In this document: positions 17,441 through 26,613 of the stretch, piece by piece
How the letters are laid out: the number at the start of each line of letters is the position of its first letter
Position numbering within the stretch: position 1 is the first letter of the stretch
Assembly: GCF_026786305.1 (NCBI RefSeq)
Contig: NZ_JAJAYI010000069.1
Span: 17,068-81,067, forward strand
DNA length: 64,000 nucleotides
Direction of reading: 5' to 3'
Source: Cryobacterium sp.
GTDB lineage: Bacteria > Actinomycetota > Actinomycetes > Actinomycetales > Microbacteriaceae
The notes under the pieces: generated by a model
What the model was told of the DNA's origin: nothing
Seen by the model: the letters and a program-made list of their open reading frames with translations, nothing else
Database searches by the model: none
Made by a program: the position numbers and the translations under genes

Positions 17441-18151
17441 ATGCAACCAGACCGTTCCCCCCTCGATCTGGAGCGACTCGCTCCCGCAGCCCGGGGGCGC
17501 CCACGACTTCGGGTTGGCGTCGGTGCGGCCGTCGTCTTGTTGCTGCTCGCCCTCGTGGTCGCCGTCATCGTGTCGGCCATCGGCCAGCAGGCGGGACAAC
17601 GCGCGGTCGGGTCCGGGGCAGTGTCGATCCCGTCCGGCCAGGCGTCTACTCCACCACTTGGGCCGTTTGACGCGGGTGCGAGCCCAGCGTCGGGCGGTTC
17701 AGACACTGGCGTGATCATCATTTTCGTACACGTTCTCGGCGCCGTGGTCCGGCCGGGGCTCTTTCAGCTGCACGACGGCGCCCGAGTCATGGATGCCATT
17801 GCCGCCGCCGGTGGTGTGACCGCCGAGGCCGATCCGGCCGGCGTGAACCTGGCCCGCATTCTCAGTGATGGCGAGCAATTCTATGTCCCCCGCCAGGGCG
17901 AGGTGCCGCCCGCACTCACCGCAGCGCCGGCCGGCTCCGCGGGAGCGAACGCCCCCGCGGCCAAGGTGAACCTCAACACGGCAACGGTCGCCGATCTGGA
18001 TTCCCTGCCCCGTATCGGCCCGACCATGGCCCAGCGCATCATCGACTATCGCACGACGAACGGCCGGTTCACCAGCGTTGATGGCCTCCGTGACGTCGCG
18101 GGGATCGGCGACAAAACTTTCGAGGCTCTCAAAGACCTCATCACGGTATGA
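17441..18151 (+). CDS. comEA: ComEA-like DNA-binding membrane protein
   Basis: A 236-residue protein with one membrane anchor (about 25-47), a flexible Ser/Gly/Pro linker, an SLBB-type beta-grasp domain (about 90-150, IIIFVHVLGAVVRPGLF) and a C-terminal helix-hairpin-helix domain (about 172-236: VNLNTATVADLDSLPRIG, then IIDYR and DVAGIGDKTFEALK). In competent bacteria ComEA binds incoming DNA outside the membrane and passes it to the ComEC channel, which is encoded next with a four-base overlap. No type IV pilus genes are in the window, so active transformation cannot be inferred. Confidence 0.92.
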   Translation: MQPDRSPLDLERLAPAARGRPRLRVGVGAAVVLLLLALVVAVIVSAIGQQAGQRAVGSGAVSIPSGQASTPPLGPFDAGASPASGGSDTGVIIIFVHVLGAVVRPGLFQLHDGARVMDAIAAAGGVTAEADPAGVNLARILSDGEQFYVPRQGEVPPALTAAPAGSAGANAPAAKVNLNTATVADLDSLPRIGPTMAQRIIDYRTTNGRFTSVDGLRDVAGIGDKTFEALKDLITV

Positions 18152-20619
18152 GCCTCGACCTGCGGTTGGCGCTTCCGGCAGTCGTCGTGTGGCTGACGGC
18201 CGGCCTGCTGATCGGAGCGCCCCACCAAGCCGTGGCTGTTGCCGTGACGTTGTGGCTGGTGGCTGGCGGGTGCACCGTCCTGCTGGTCGCTAGCCGGATG
18301 CCGCGGCACGGCACTTTCGAGTTGCCCACCCGGAGGAACGCGGCGCCGCGTTCCGGACGCTGGCAGGCGTTGGGCAGCAGCGTGGTGCTCTGTTGCGCTG
18401 GCGCGGCGCTCGTGGCGACCTCCGTCGGAGCCTGGGCGCCGGTGCGGCTGCCGCCAGAGCTGAGTGCCGCCGCAGAATCGCAGGCAACGATCACGGCCAC
18501 CGTCACCGTGTGGTCGGTTCCGGTTGCGGCGAAGGCCTTCATCGGCAGCGGCGCCTCGGGGCGGGTGCGTTATCGGGCCACCCTGACCCAAATCGACAGC
18601 CGTGGCGAGACGGCGCACGTCTCGAGCCCCGTCGTGGTGTTCGCCGAAGCGGCCAGGGGCGGTATTGAACCAGAAATCGGGTCAAGCCTCGAGATGCGCG
18701 GCACGCTGCGCGCCACCGAACTGGGCGACGCCGCGGTCGCCCTTCTGTTCGCCACCGAGACGGCGCGCAATGTCGCCGCACCGCCGTGGTGGCTGCGCTG
18801 GGCCAACGAGCTGCGGGCCGGGTTCGCGACGGCGGCGACGAGTCTCGCCGGCGACGGGGGAGACCTGCTGCCCGGACTGGCCATCGGCGATACGAGCGCG
18901 GTCAGCCCCGCCCTCGATACCACCATGAAAACCAGCTCGCTCAGCCACCTGACCGCCGTGTCCGGGGCCAATTGCGCCATTGTCATCGCCTCGATCATGC
19001 TGCTCGGCGGCTATCTTCGGCTGGGTCGTTCGTGGCGTATCCTGCTCTCGCTCGTGACGCTGCTCGGCTTCACCGTTTTGGTCACGCCGGAGCCGAGCGT
19101 GCTGCGCTCGGCGGTCATGGCCGCGCTCACCCTGGTGTCGATCGGCGTCGGCCGACCCGGTCGGGGCCTCCCGACCCTGCTCGGTGTCGTGATCGGGCTG
19201 CTGGTGAGCGATCCGTGGCTGGCCCGCAACTATGGTTTCGCCCTCTCGGTGCTCGCGACGGCGGGGCTCCTGATACTTGCCGGTCCCCTCGCTCGCGTGC
19301 TGGCCCAGTGGATACCGACGGCCCTCGCCGTCATCATCGCAATTCCACTGGCCGCCCAACTGGCCTGCCAGCCCGTGCTGATCCTGCTGAACCCGAGCCT
19401 GCCGCTCTACGGCGTTCCGGCCAATATTTTGGCCGGTCCGGCCGCGCCGATCGCGACCGTGGTCGGGCTGATGGCCTGCTTGACCCTGCCGCTGCTCCCG
19501 GGCGTGGCATCGGGGCTGCTCGCCCTGGCGTGGTTGCCGTCGGCGTGGATCGCCGCCGTCGCCCAGGGGGTGTCAACGCTGCCGGGAACCCGGCTGCCCT
19601 GGCCTGGTGGTGCGCCCGGAGTGCTGCTGCTCGTGGTCGTCACACTGCTCACCCTCATGGTCGTACTGCGTGGCCCGGCCGCACGCCCGGCCCGATGGCC
19701 CGCGGCGGCGCTGGCCCTGCTGTTCGTCGGCCTGGGTGGTTACGCCGGGTCGCTCATCGGCACCGGAATCGGCCGCCTCGTCACCTTTCCGCCCAACTGG
19801 CAGATCGCCGCCTGCGACATCGGCCAGGGTGACGCCGTCGTCGTGCGGGATGGCGATCAGTATGGAGTAGTCGACGTCGGACCGGACCCGAAGCTGCTCA
19901 GCGCCTGCCTGGCGACCCTCGGCATCACCCGCATCAACCTGCTCGTGCTCACCCACTACGACCTCGACCACATCGGCGGGGTCGATGCGGTCATCGGACG
20001 GGTGGACACCGCGCTGGTCGGCGTACCCGAGAACGCCCAGGACGAACGCCTGCATGAGCGTCTGACAGCCGGCGGCGCCACCGTTCGCCAAGCCGCGCGC
20101 GGCGACGCTGGTACCCTCGGCGGACTGCGCTGGAACATTCTCTGGCCCATTCGTGGAGCGACGACGATGCAGGTGGGCAATCCGGGAAGTGTCACGATCA
20201 TGTTCGACGGGCAGGGCATCCGTTCGATCTTCCTCGGCGATCTCGGGCAAGAAGCACAGGATGCCCTGCGCCGCGTGTCACCACCCGGCCGGGTCGACGT
20301 CGTCAAGGTGGCGCACCATGGCTCGGCCGACCAAAGCCCACAACTGTACGCGGAACTGCGAGCGCGGGTGGGGCTGATCTCGGTCGGGGTGAAGAACACC
20401 TACGGGCACCCGACCGACACGCTGCTGAATCTTCTCGGGTCGGTGGGCACGCTGTCTCTGCGAACGGACCGGGAGGGTCTTGCCGTGGTCGCGCCGGGAA
20501 CCAACGGCACGTTCGTGGTGTGGACGGAGAAGGTCGTCGATCTTGGTCCGCCCAGGGCCCCCGCACCAACACCGACCGGTGCACCGAATGCTGCCTGGCG
20601 GGTCGGTGGTGCGGGTTAG
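18148..20619 (+). CDS. comEC: ComEC/Rec2 DNA-uptake channel protein
   Basis: An 823-residue polytopic protein. It has an N-terminal soluble (OB-like) part, the central Competence membrane domain (about 230-510, including LTAVSGANCAI) and a C-terminal metallo-beta-lactamase domain with HYDLDHIGG (603-611) and KVAHHGSADQSP. The channel imports single-stranded DNA and the metallo-beta-lactamase domain is thought to degrade the other strand. The metal-ligand residues look intact. The ATG overlaps comEA (ATGA). The last 35 residues after the metallo-beta-lactamase fold are Pro/Ala-rich. Confidence 0.93.
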   Translation: MSLDLRLALPAVVVWLTAGLLIGAPHQAVAVAVTLWLVAGGCTVLLVASRMPRHGTFELPTRRNAAPRSGRWQALGSSVVLCCAGAALVATSVGAWAPVRLPPELSAAAESQATITATVTVWSVPVAAKAFIGSGASGRVRYRATLTQIDSRGETAHVSSPVVVFAEAARGGIEPEIGSSLEMRGTLRATELGDAAVALLFATETARNVAAPPWWLRWANELRAGFATAATSLAGDGGDLLPGLAIGDTSAVSPALDTTMKTSSLSHLTAVSGANCAIVIASIMLLGGYLRLGRSWRILLSLVTLLGFTVLVTPEPSVLRSAVMAALTLVSIGVGRPGRGLPTLLGVVIGLLVSDPWLARNYGFALSVLATAGLLILAGPLARVLAQWIPTALAVIIAIPLAAQLACQPVLILLNPSLPLYGVPANILAGPAAPIATVVGLMACLTLPLLPGVASGLLALAWLPSAWIAAVAQGVSTLPGTRLPWPGGAPGVLLLVVVTLLTLMVVLRGPAARPARWPAAALALLFVGLGGYAGSLIGTGIGRLVTFPPNWQIAACDIGQGDAVVVRDGDQYGVVDVGPDPKLLSACLATLGITRINLLVLTHYDLDHIGGVDAVIGRVDTALVGVPENAQDERLHERLTAGGATVRQAARGDAGTLGGLRWNILWPIRGATTMQVGNPGSVTIMFDGQGIRSIFLGDLGQEAQDALRRVSPPGRVDVVKVAHHGSADQSPQLYAELRARVGLISVGVKNTYGHPTDTLLNLLGSVGTLSLRTDREGLAVVAPGTNGTFVVWTEKVVDLGPPRAPAPTPTGAPNAAWRVGGAG

Positions 20620-20656
20620 GCTTGATTGACCCCAGCACGAACCCGAGGAGAGCGCT

Positions 20657-21712
20657 TTGGCCGCACGACCCGCCACAACCGGTCCCCGGGCCGGCACGAC
20701 GTCCCCCGCCCGCACGGCCAAGGGCACCGTCATTCCCCAGCTCGGCTGGCACCAGGTGCGTCCGGCACCGATCGTGCTTGTTTCGGGCACCGAAACGTTT
20801 CTCGCCGAACGGGCCATTCGTCAGCTGCGCGATTTTCTCAAGCTGGAAGATCCGAGCCTCGAAATCAGCGACGTCCAGGCCGACAGCTATGCGCCCGGTG
20901 AGCTGCTCACCCTTGCGAGCCCCTCGCTGTTCGGCGAGCCGCGCCTGATTCGAGTCAGCAACGTCGAGAAGAGCAGCGACACCTTTCTGACCGAGGCACT
21001 GGACTACCTCCAGAACCCGGCCGATGACACCTATGTCGTGCTGCGGCACGGCGGGGGAGTGCGCGGCAAGAAACTGCTCGACACGATCCGCAGCGGTCTC
21101 GGTGGTGCTATCGAAATCGTCTGCACCGAACTCAAGAAGGACACCGAAAAGTACGAATTCGCCGCGAACGAGTTCAAGGCGGTCGGTAAACGCGTCACGG
21201 TCAGTGCCCTGCGCCAGCTCGTTGCCGCCTTCTCCGACGATCTGGCCGAACTCTCCGCTGCCTGCCAGCAGCTCATTGCGGATGCGACGAGCGAGGTCAC
21301 CGAAACCACGGTTGACCGGTACTACGGCGGTCGGGTCGAAACCAATGCGTTCAAGGTCGCTGATTGGGCCATCGCCGGCCGCAACGGCGAGGCGTTGATC
21401 ACCCTGAGACACGCCCTCGCCTCCGGTGCCGACCCGGTGCCGATCGTCGCTGCGTTTGCCATGAAGATTCGTACCATGGCCAAGGTTTTCGGGGCCCGCG
21501 GCGGTTCAGCCCAGCTCGGCGCCCAATTCGGGCTGGCTCCCTGGCAGGTTGAACGCGCGCAAAAAGACCTGCGCGGGTGGAGTGACGAAGGGCTCGCCCG
21601 GTGCATTCTGGTGCTCGCCGAAACGGATGCCGCGGTGAAGGGTGCGGGGCGGGACCCCGTCTTCGCCCTCGAACGTCTGATCGGCGTGATCGCCCGCCGC
21701 GGCGAACGATAG
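20657..21712 (+). CDS. holA: DNA polymerase III delta subunit
   Basis: A 351-residue clamp-loader subunit with the family pattern LVSGTETFLAERAIRQLRDFL at the N-terminus, a degenerate AAA+ fold in the middle and the helical collar domain at the C-terminus (ADWAIAGRNGEALITLRHALASGADPV is typical, quoted in part). The delta subunit opens the beta clamp. The start is TTG at 20657 with GAGGAGAG just upstream. A TAGGCT box overlaps the comEC stop (20618-20623) and could give holA its own promoter. The first 25 residues are a disordered Ala/Thr/Arg-rich tail. Confidence 0.92.
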   Translation: MAARPATTGPRAGTTSPARTAKGTVIPQLGWHQVRPAPIVLVSGTETFLAERAIRQLRDFLKLEDPSLEISDVQADSYAPGELLTLASPSLFGEPRLIRVSNVEKSSDTFLTEALDYLQNPADDTYVVLRHGGGVRGKKLLDTIRSGLGGAIEIVCTELKKDTEKYEFAANEFKAVGKRVTVSALRQLVAAFSDDLAELSAACQQLIADATSEVTETTVDRYYGGRVETNAFKVADWAIAGRNGEALITLRHALASGADPVPIVAAFAMKIRTMAKVFGARGGSAQLGAQFGLAPWQVERAQKDLRGWSDEGLARCILVLAETDAAVKGAGRDPVFALERLIGVIARRGER

Positions 21713-21723
21713 CCCATTTCGCC

Positions 21724-21803
21724 GGCGTCAGCAGTTTTAGGCGTCAGCAGTTTTAGGCGGCAGCAGTCGCGGGCGTCAGCGGTAGCCGGCGTCAGCGACC
21801 GTG
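21724..21803. repeat. Five 16-bp tandem units between holA and the next gene
   Basis: Units one and two (21724-21755) are the identical GGCGTCAGCAGTTTTA. Units three to five are diverged. The array runs into the 3' end of the reverse-strand hypothetical gene, whose last codons (VADAGYR) are built from the unit. As 16 is not a multiple of three, the array is not frame-preserving. Confidence 0.82.
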
Positions 21804-22477
21804 ATGGTGGAGCGGTTGAGGTGGAGCCATACTCCATGCTGAAAGCTCGGGTTGCCGCAGACCCGGCTGGCGACCCAGACGGGCAGCAGGGTAGACGAAC
21901 TGGCCAGGTCGGTCGGCTTGACCAGGGCATCAAATGAGCCGGGCAGGTTCGGGCAGTATTCAAGCTGCACACGGCCGGTGATCTCGGAGAACTGTACCGA
22001 CACCGGCCGTTCGGCCGGCGGAGCGAGAACGCGCAGCGCTCCGAGCCCGGCGATCGCCAGCACGGCAGCGGCCGCGAACACCGCTCCGATTCGCGATAGT
22101 ACGAGGATGCGGCGACTGATTCGCAAAAATCGGTCTGTATCGAATTGGCCGACGCCGTGGTCAACGCCGCCGTGGTCAATACCGCCGTGGTCAATACCGC
22201 CGTGTTGAGCGCCGCCGTTTTCAATGCCGCCGTGGAGTCCCGCGGCCGCCGCTGCGAGGTGGAATGTGATTCCAATGATGAGAAGTGCCAGGGCGGCCAC
22301 CGCTACCAGCAGCTGCAGCCGCGTGGTGCCAGACTCTCCATCGCTCGTGTTGAACGCTAGCCATATTGCCAGAACCAATGTCGCTGCACTGAGCAGCGCG
22401 GCGACAAAACGAGGGTGCGTATGACGATCGTCTCGGTTGCCGTCGGGGATGAAACGTGCCGGTGGGGTACTCTTCAC
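21776..22477 (-). CDS. Hypothetical membrane protein with GGIDH repeats
   Basis: A 233-residue protein of no family I recognise. It has two hydrophobic segments (about 24-42 and 58-80), a hydrophilic loop containing five pentapeptides of GGIDH type (residues 84-108 from this start), a third hydrophobic segment (about 130-150), and an outer domain of about 75 residues with two cysteines (ARG-V-CG and EYCP contexts) that could form a disulfide. The GTG at 22477 lies six bases after a TATACT box, giving a leaderless transcript. An upstream ATG at 22612 is less likely, because it would include the rpsT terminator. The gene follows rpsT in the same direction but after its terminator. Confidence 0.65.
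   Translation of the reverse strand: MKSTPPARFIPDGNRDDRHTHPRFVAALLSAATLVLAIWLAFNTSDGESGTTRLQLLVAVAALALLIIGITFHLAAAAAGLHGGIENGGAQHGGIDHGGIDHGGVDHGVGQFDTDRFLRISRRILVLSRIGAVFAAAAVLAIAGLGALRVLAPPAERPVSVQFSEITGRVQLEYCPNLPGSFDALVKPTDLASSSTLLPVWVASRVCGNPSFQHGVWLHLNRSTITVADAGYR
22154..22228 (-). repeat. Five 15-bp tandem units in the hypothetical membrane protein
   Basis: On the plus strand the unit is GCCGTGGTCAATACC. Copies two and three are identical, copy one differs at two positions, and copies four and five are more diverged. They encode GGIDH, GGVDH, GGAQH and GGIEN pentapeptides on the reverse strand. Confidence 0.88.
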
Positions 22478-22483
22478 CGCGCC

Positions 22484-22489
22484 AGTATA
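22484..22489 (-). promoter_or_regulatory. -10 box of the hypothetical membrane protein gene
   Basis: TATACT on the reverse strand, six bases before the GTG at 22477. It decides the start choice for that gene. Confidence 0.5.
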
Positions 22490-22552
22490 GTGGGCACGCT
22501 GACCGCGCCACGCTGTCCACCGACGGCGTGAGCTGCAGGCCGCCACGCACCA

Positions 22553-22583
22553 GAAAACCCCCGCCGACATGGCAGGGGTTTTC
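22553..22583 (-). terminator. Terminator of rpsT
   Basis: A 13-bp stem with one mismatch (arms GAAAACCCCCGCC and GGCAGGGGTTTTC, loop GACAT). Read on the reverse strand it ends in GGGGGTTTTC, as expected downstream of rpsT. It is nearly symmetric and could work in both directions. Confidence 0.8.
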
Positions 22584-22670
22584 GTGCCAGAGGCAAGCGC
22601 ATCTGCTCGCACGAGCCGGTGCGATCACACCCGACGAGGTCACACCGGGTGCAGGCGGAACCAGTGTCGA

Positions 22671-22934
22671 TCAGACGAGTGCGGAAACGGCCTTCGCGAT
22701 GGCCGACTTCTTATTCGCAGCCTGGTTCTGGTGGATGACACCCTTGCTGACGGCCTTGTCGAGCTTCTTGGACGCAAAGGCCAAACCAACGACGGCCTTG
22801 TCCTTGTCGCCGGCGGCAATAGCGGTACGTGTCGCGCGAATGGCGGACTTGAACTCGCTCTTGACGGCCTTGTTGCGCTCTTGAGACTTCTTGTTAGTGC
22901 CAATTCGCTTGATCTGCGACTTGATATTTGCCAC
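22671..22934 (-). CDS. rpsT: 30S ribosomal protein S20
   Basis: An 87-residue, strongly basic helical protein starting [20 protein letters not shown], the standard S20 N-terminus, and ending [12 protein letters not shown]20 binds 16S rRNA early in 30S assembly. It starts on GTG at 22934. The upstream ribosome binding site (CGAAAG) is weak. It has its own terminator, consistent with monocistronic expression. Its position after holA on the opposite strand is the usual arrangement in this group. Confidence 0.97.
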   Translation of the reverse strand: MANIKSQIKRIGTNKKSQERNKAVKSEFKSAIRATRTAIAAGDKDKAVVGLAFASKKLDKAVSKGVIHQNQAANKKSAIAKAVSALV

Positions 22935-23273
22935 GTTTTTACGCTTTCGTTAGATTCTTGTACGGACAGCCGCTCAGCGGTAGAGGGCGCTTCAGCGGCG
23001 AAGATCGTGCGGGGTGGGACCCAACACGCAAGCCAACCACCAACGTTACCAGCAATTGCCCCCACCCCAAAACCGTCCCCGCCCCGCCGAGCGGATGCCG
23101 CCGCCCCGCTGAGCGCACGCCGGATCGCCCTGCGCAGGAGTTGCGCCGCTGCGCGGGATATCGGGTCCGGACAGAACTCCCGCGCCACGCGTCGCGCGGG
23201 AAGTGCGCCGATGCGCCCCAGTTGCGCCTCCCGCGCACTGGCGCAGCTCCCGCGCAGCATGAAATCTCCGTCG
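22935..23273. other. Intergenic region between rpsT and the S66 peptidase gene
   Basis: This 339-bp stretch must contain the rpsT promoter next to its left end. The right half is very GC-rich, with CTCCCGCGC three times (23177, 23228, 23247) and a small TGCGCC/GGCGCA hairpin (about 23223-23246) just past the S66 gene. I see no convincing gene in it. Confidence 0.5.
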
Positions 23274-24305
23274 CTACGTCAGCGTTTGTTGGAGGAAGCG
23301 TTCAGAATCTGTGAAGACCAGTCGGCCGAGGGCACCATTCACAATCGGTAGCTGCGGGGGAACGTGTCCGCATTCGACGTTTCCGATGATGGGGATACCG
23401 AGCCAGCCGAGGGCGTCCAGCACCGCCTCCGACTGCGTGAGAGTGGGGGAGTCGTTCGCTCCCGTGCGACCGACGAGCACGGCGGCAGCACCGTCGAAGA
23501 AGCCGGCCAGGCGCATCCCGTGCAGGTAGCGGCAAATGGCGGTCGCCTCTTCGCCGGCAGCCTCAATGTAGACGAGAAGCGAGGCATCCGCTTCACCGCG
23601 CAGGCGGCTGGTGTCGGCGTATCGCGTTCCGGCAAGATTGGCCAATGTCTCGATGCAGCCGCCGATCAAGCGACCCGAGACGTCGACAGGATTGGTACCG
23701 CCGTCGAGGCGCACCCACTGCCCGGTGCCATTCCAAGTGTGGTCGGTGACCTCGGGGTTGGCCTGCCAATCGTCAAAGTCATTGATGCGGTGCACGTTGG
23801 GCGACGACTGGCGAAACGACGAGCCGATCGGCTGGCCCGCGACAATGAGCCAGTTCACGAGCGACGACGGTGTCGCATACGGCGTATCCATGAGGTTGCT
23901 GCCGTGAATGGTGGCGACACCGGTCAGGAGAGTGATCGGTGTGAGCAGCGTCGAGATATCGGAGTAGCCGATCACCCAGGTCGGCTCTGCGGCGGCGATG
24001 GCGTCGAAATCCAGGTGCGCAATGAGGTCGATGGCCGTCTCACCGCCCCACGGCGGCACGATGGCGCGCACTCGCGGGTCGAGGAGCATCCGCATGAATT
24101 CGGCCGCCCGCTGCTCCACGGGCGCACTGATGTGAGTCGCGCCATCCATGCAGTCACCGACTTCAACGCGAAATCCTTGTTCCGTTAGCGTCTCAATCGC
24201 GAAGTTCAGGCGAGCGTGGTGCTGTTCGGCGACACCGCTCGACGGCGCCGTTACTCCGATCAGATCGCCGGCGACAAGTGGTCGGGGGTAACGGATGTCC
24301 ATCAT
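23274..24305 (-). CDS. S66-family LD-carboxypeptidase / MccF-like serine peptidase
   Basis: A 343-residue protein with the S66 fold and its Ser-Glu-His triad: Ser115 in GYSDIS, Glu248 in YIEAAGE and His314 in VECGHVPPQLPI. Two branches exist: LD-carboxypeptidases that trim the last D-alanine of recycled muropeptides, and MccF enzymes that cleave acyl-sulfamoyl antibiotics such as microcin C. The length and the extended loop before the catalytic Glu lean towards the MccF-like branch, but reading alone cannot settle it. It starts ATG-ATG at 24305/24302. It is followed in the same direction by nothing before the rpsT gap. Confidence 0.87.
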   Translation of the reverse strand: MMDIRYPRPLVAGDLIGVTAPSSGVAEQHHARLNFAIETLTEQGFRVEVGDCMDGATHISAPVEQRAAEFMRMLLDPRVRAIVPPWGGETAIDLIAHLDFDAIAAAEPTWVIGYSDISTLLTPITLLTGVATIHGSNLMDTPYATPSSLVNWLIVAGQPIGSSFRQSSPNVHRINDFDDWQANPEVTDHTWNGTGQWVRLDGGTNPVDVSGRLIGGCIETLANLAGTRYADTSRLRGEADASLLVYIEAAGEEATAICRYLHGMRLAGFFDGAAAVLVGRTGANDSPTLTQSEAVLDALGWLGIPIIGNVECGHVPPQLPIVNGALGRLVFTDSERFLQQTLT

Positions 24306-24357
24306 TCATAGTGGCAGGCTCTCACTGCAGAATCGACCCGGCATCGGGTGCTGGGTG

Positions 24358-25083
24358 TCAGGCGGCGGATACCTGCTCTGCGACCCGCAACAGAATCGTC
24401 GTGAAACGCTCCGGCTGGGCCAGGCTCGCGAGATGGGTCGCCCCCGGGACCACGACGACTTCCCCGTTGGCGCAGGCTGCGAGAAAGCGACGTTCGTTCA
24501 GTCGAAAGTGATCCAGGGCACCATTGACCAGCCAGATCGGGCCCGGATACTCCGCCAGGCTGGTCAGAGGAGTCAACGTCGAGGTCGCGTGGAGCCCGGC
24601 ATCCATCACGTCGAGCGCGGCGCCGCCGGTCAGCACATCGCGAGCTCCGGCAGGGGGCAACAATCGGCGGGCCATGGTCTCATGCAGCCACAAACCCCGA
24701 TCGGGTAGACGGTGAATCATTCGGGCCAGAAGTCGATACCCCTCGAGCAGCAGGCCCTTAGGTTCGGCGCTGCAGCCCGCGGCGACGAGCCCTGCCACGC
24801 GATCGGGGTGCTTCGCGGCGTACGCCACCGCGTAGTATCCACCCAGCGACAGCCCGACGAGCAGAACCCGGCCGCCCAAGGCCAGCACCCCGTCATCGAT
24901 GGCGGCGAGCGCGGCCGGCACAGTGAAGGGCTCGCCCATCCGCTGTCCGTGGCCGGGCAGATCGATCGCGAGTACCGGGTGTCCGGCGGCACGAAGCTTC
25001 TGCTCCTGAAAACGCCACATCGAGGCCGAGGCGCGAATGCCGTGCACGAGTAAAACAGGCACACGGGCCTTGGCAGTCTCCAT
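24358..25083 (-). CDS. Alpha/beta-fold hydrolase
   Basis: A 241-residue hydrolase: oxyanion region LLVHGIRASASMW (about 11-23), nucleophile elbow GLSLGG with Ser79, and a C-terminal histidine in VPGATHLASLAQPERF. The fold and length match small esterases and C-C hydrolases of the MhpC/menH-like group. No substrate can be assigned. The ATG at 25083 is seven bases after a TAGGCT box. It lies 52 bp upstream of the S66 gene in the same direction, so the two may be cotranscribed. It is divergent from the amidohydrolase. Confidence 0.82.
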   Translation of the reverse strand: METAKARVPVLLVHGIRASASMWRFQEQKLRAAGHPVLAIDLPGHGQRMGEPFTVPAALAAIDDGVLALGGRVLLVGLSLGGYYAVAYAAKHPDRVAGLVAAGCSAEPKGLLLEGYRLLARMIHRLPDRGLWLHETMARRLLPPAGARDVLTGGAALDVMDAGLHATSTLTPLTSLAEYPGPIWLVNGALDHFRLNERRFLAACANGEVVVVPGATHLASLAQPERFTTILLRVAEQVSAA

Positions 25084-25090
25084 GCCCGTG

Positions 25091-25096
25091 AGCCTA
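25091..25096 (-). promoter_or_regulatory. -10 box of the alpha/beta hydrolase gene
   Basis: TAGGCT on the reverse strand, seven bases before the ATG, consistent with a leaderless or near-leaderless start. Confidence 0.45.
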
Positions 25097-25149
25097 GCCA
25101 GCCAAAGGGGTAAACGGGCTGACTATCGGCTCTGATCAGTCAACATGCC

Positions 25150-25155
25150 TAGGCT
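25150..25155 (+). promoter_or_regulatory. -10 box of the amidohydrolase gene (leaderless)
   Basis: TAGGCT, six bases before the ATG at 25162. Confidence 0.55.
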
Positions 25156-25161
25156 GAAGGC

Positions 25162-26391
25162 ATGACAACTGCACCCGCGACTACCCAGACCGCCATCATC
25201 AACGCTCGCGTCGTGCCGGTTCTCGGCCAGACCATCGAGAACGGCACTGTTCTGATCGAGCAGGGTCGCATCAGCGCTGTTGGCGCCGATGTGACCGTGC
25301 CGAGCGGCGCGCAGATCATTGATGCGACCGGCAAATGGGTGCTTCCCGGTTTCATCGAGGCTCACGGCCATGTGGGCATTCACGAAGAAGCAAACGGATG
25401 GGCCGGCAACGACACCAACGAAATGACCGGCCCGAATATGGCCGCGGTGCGCGCCATTGACGCCATCAACATTGACGACGAGGGCTTTCGGGACGCGCTC
25501 TCCGGTGGCGTCACCACGATCGTCGTCAAGCCGGGCTCCGGCAACCCGATCGGCGGCCAGTCGGTCGCGATCAAGAGCTGGGGCGGTCGCACCATCGACG
25601 AGCAGGTCATCAGCGAGTCGGTGAGCATCAAGAGCGCGCTCGGCGAGAACCCGAAGCGGGTCTACGGCGACAAGTTGCAGACCCCCAGCACCCGACTCGG
25701 CGTGAGCCTGATCATTCGCCAGGCCTTCGTCGACGCCCAGAACTATGTGGAGGCGCGCGATGCCGCCCTCGACAAGGGCGACGCCTTCACCCGCGACCTC
25801 GGCAAGGAAGCCCTCGCCCGGGTGCTCACGGGCGAACTGGCCTGGGACCAGCACGTGCACCGTCACGACGACATCGCCACGGCCATTCGCCTGGCCGAAG
25901 AATTCGGTTACCGCCTCGTCATCAACCACGGCACCGAGGGGCACAAGATCGCCGATGTGCTGGCCGAGAAAAACATTCCCGTCATCTTCGGGCCGATGCT
26001 CACCGCGCGTACCAAGGTCGAACTGCGTGACCGTGCCATCGGCAACCTTGCCGTGCTCGCCGCCGCTGGCGTGCGCGTCGCCATCACGACAGACCACCCC
26101 GTCGTTCCGGTGAACTTTCTCGTGCACCAGGCGTCCCTTGCGGTGAAGGAGGGGTTGCCGGTACAGACCGCGCTCGAGGCCCTCACAATCAATCCGGCCG
26201 TCATCCTCGGGCTCGATACCCGGGTCGGGTCGCTCACCGTGGGCCTCGACGCCGATGTCGTGATCTGGTCGGGCGACCCGCTCGACCTCGGCTCACGCGC
26301 CGAGCTCGTTCTCATCGACGGCATCGAGGTCTACCGCTACAGCAACGGCTTCGGCCAGGTCGTCGAGCGCGCCCACCGCCTCGGCGCCTGA
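25162..26391 (+). CDS. Amidohydrolase (imidazolonepropionase-like)
   Basis: A 409-residue metal-dependent hydrolase of the amidohydrolase superfamily: N-terminal beta-sandwich (INARVVPVLGQTIENGTVLI), metal-binding HGH (His68 and His70 in FIEAHGHVG), further histidines in HVHRHDD and NHGTEGH, an aspartate in TTDHPVVP, and the closing LTVGLDADVVIWSGDPLD segment. Relatives include prolidase-like and imidazolonepropionase-like enzymes of unproven substrate. It is transcribed without a leader from a promoter in the 78-bp gap shared with the alpha/beta hydrolase. The 222 bp between it and lepA show nothing recognisable. Confidence 0.86.
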   Translation: MTTAPATTQTAIINARVVPVLGQTIENGTVLIEQGRISAVGADVTVPSGAQIIDATGKWVLPGFIEAHGHVGIHEEANGWAGNDTNEMTGPNMAAVRAIDAINIDDEGFRDALSGGVTTIVVKPGSGNPIGGQSVAIKSWGGRTIDEQVISESVSIKSALGENPKRVYGDKLQTPSTRLGVSLIIRQAFVDAQNYVEARDAALDKGDAFTRDLGKEALARVLTGELAWDQHVHRHDDIATAIRLAEEFGYRLVINHGTEGHKIADVLAEKNIPVIFGPMLTARTKVELRDRAIGNLAVLAAAGVRVAITTDHPVVPVNFLVHQASLAVKEGLPVQTALEALTINPAVILGLDTRVGSLTVGLDADVVIWSGDPLDLGSRAELVLIDGIEVYRYSNGFGQVVERAHRLGA

Positions 26392-26613
26392 CCACGCCCA
26401 GACCATGCCCTGACGCCATCCCCTGACGAACGCAGAAATTTCTGAACCGGTTGTCGATTGCGGCCCGCACACGCGTGCAACCACAGCGCCTCGGAGCCCC
26501 TCGACAGTTCGCATCGTGCATGCGTCGACGACAACAGGTGGGTAGGAAGATGCCGAGCCGGGGCGACTCGCCTAGACCGGCAACCCGGCCGAGCATGGGA
26601 GAATAATTGAACT

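Noticed and set aside
23141-23273. A non-coding RNA in the GC-rich repeats before the S66 gene
   Set aside because: Repeats are short, no promoter or terminator frames them, and the small hairpin lacks a T-run.
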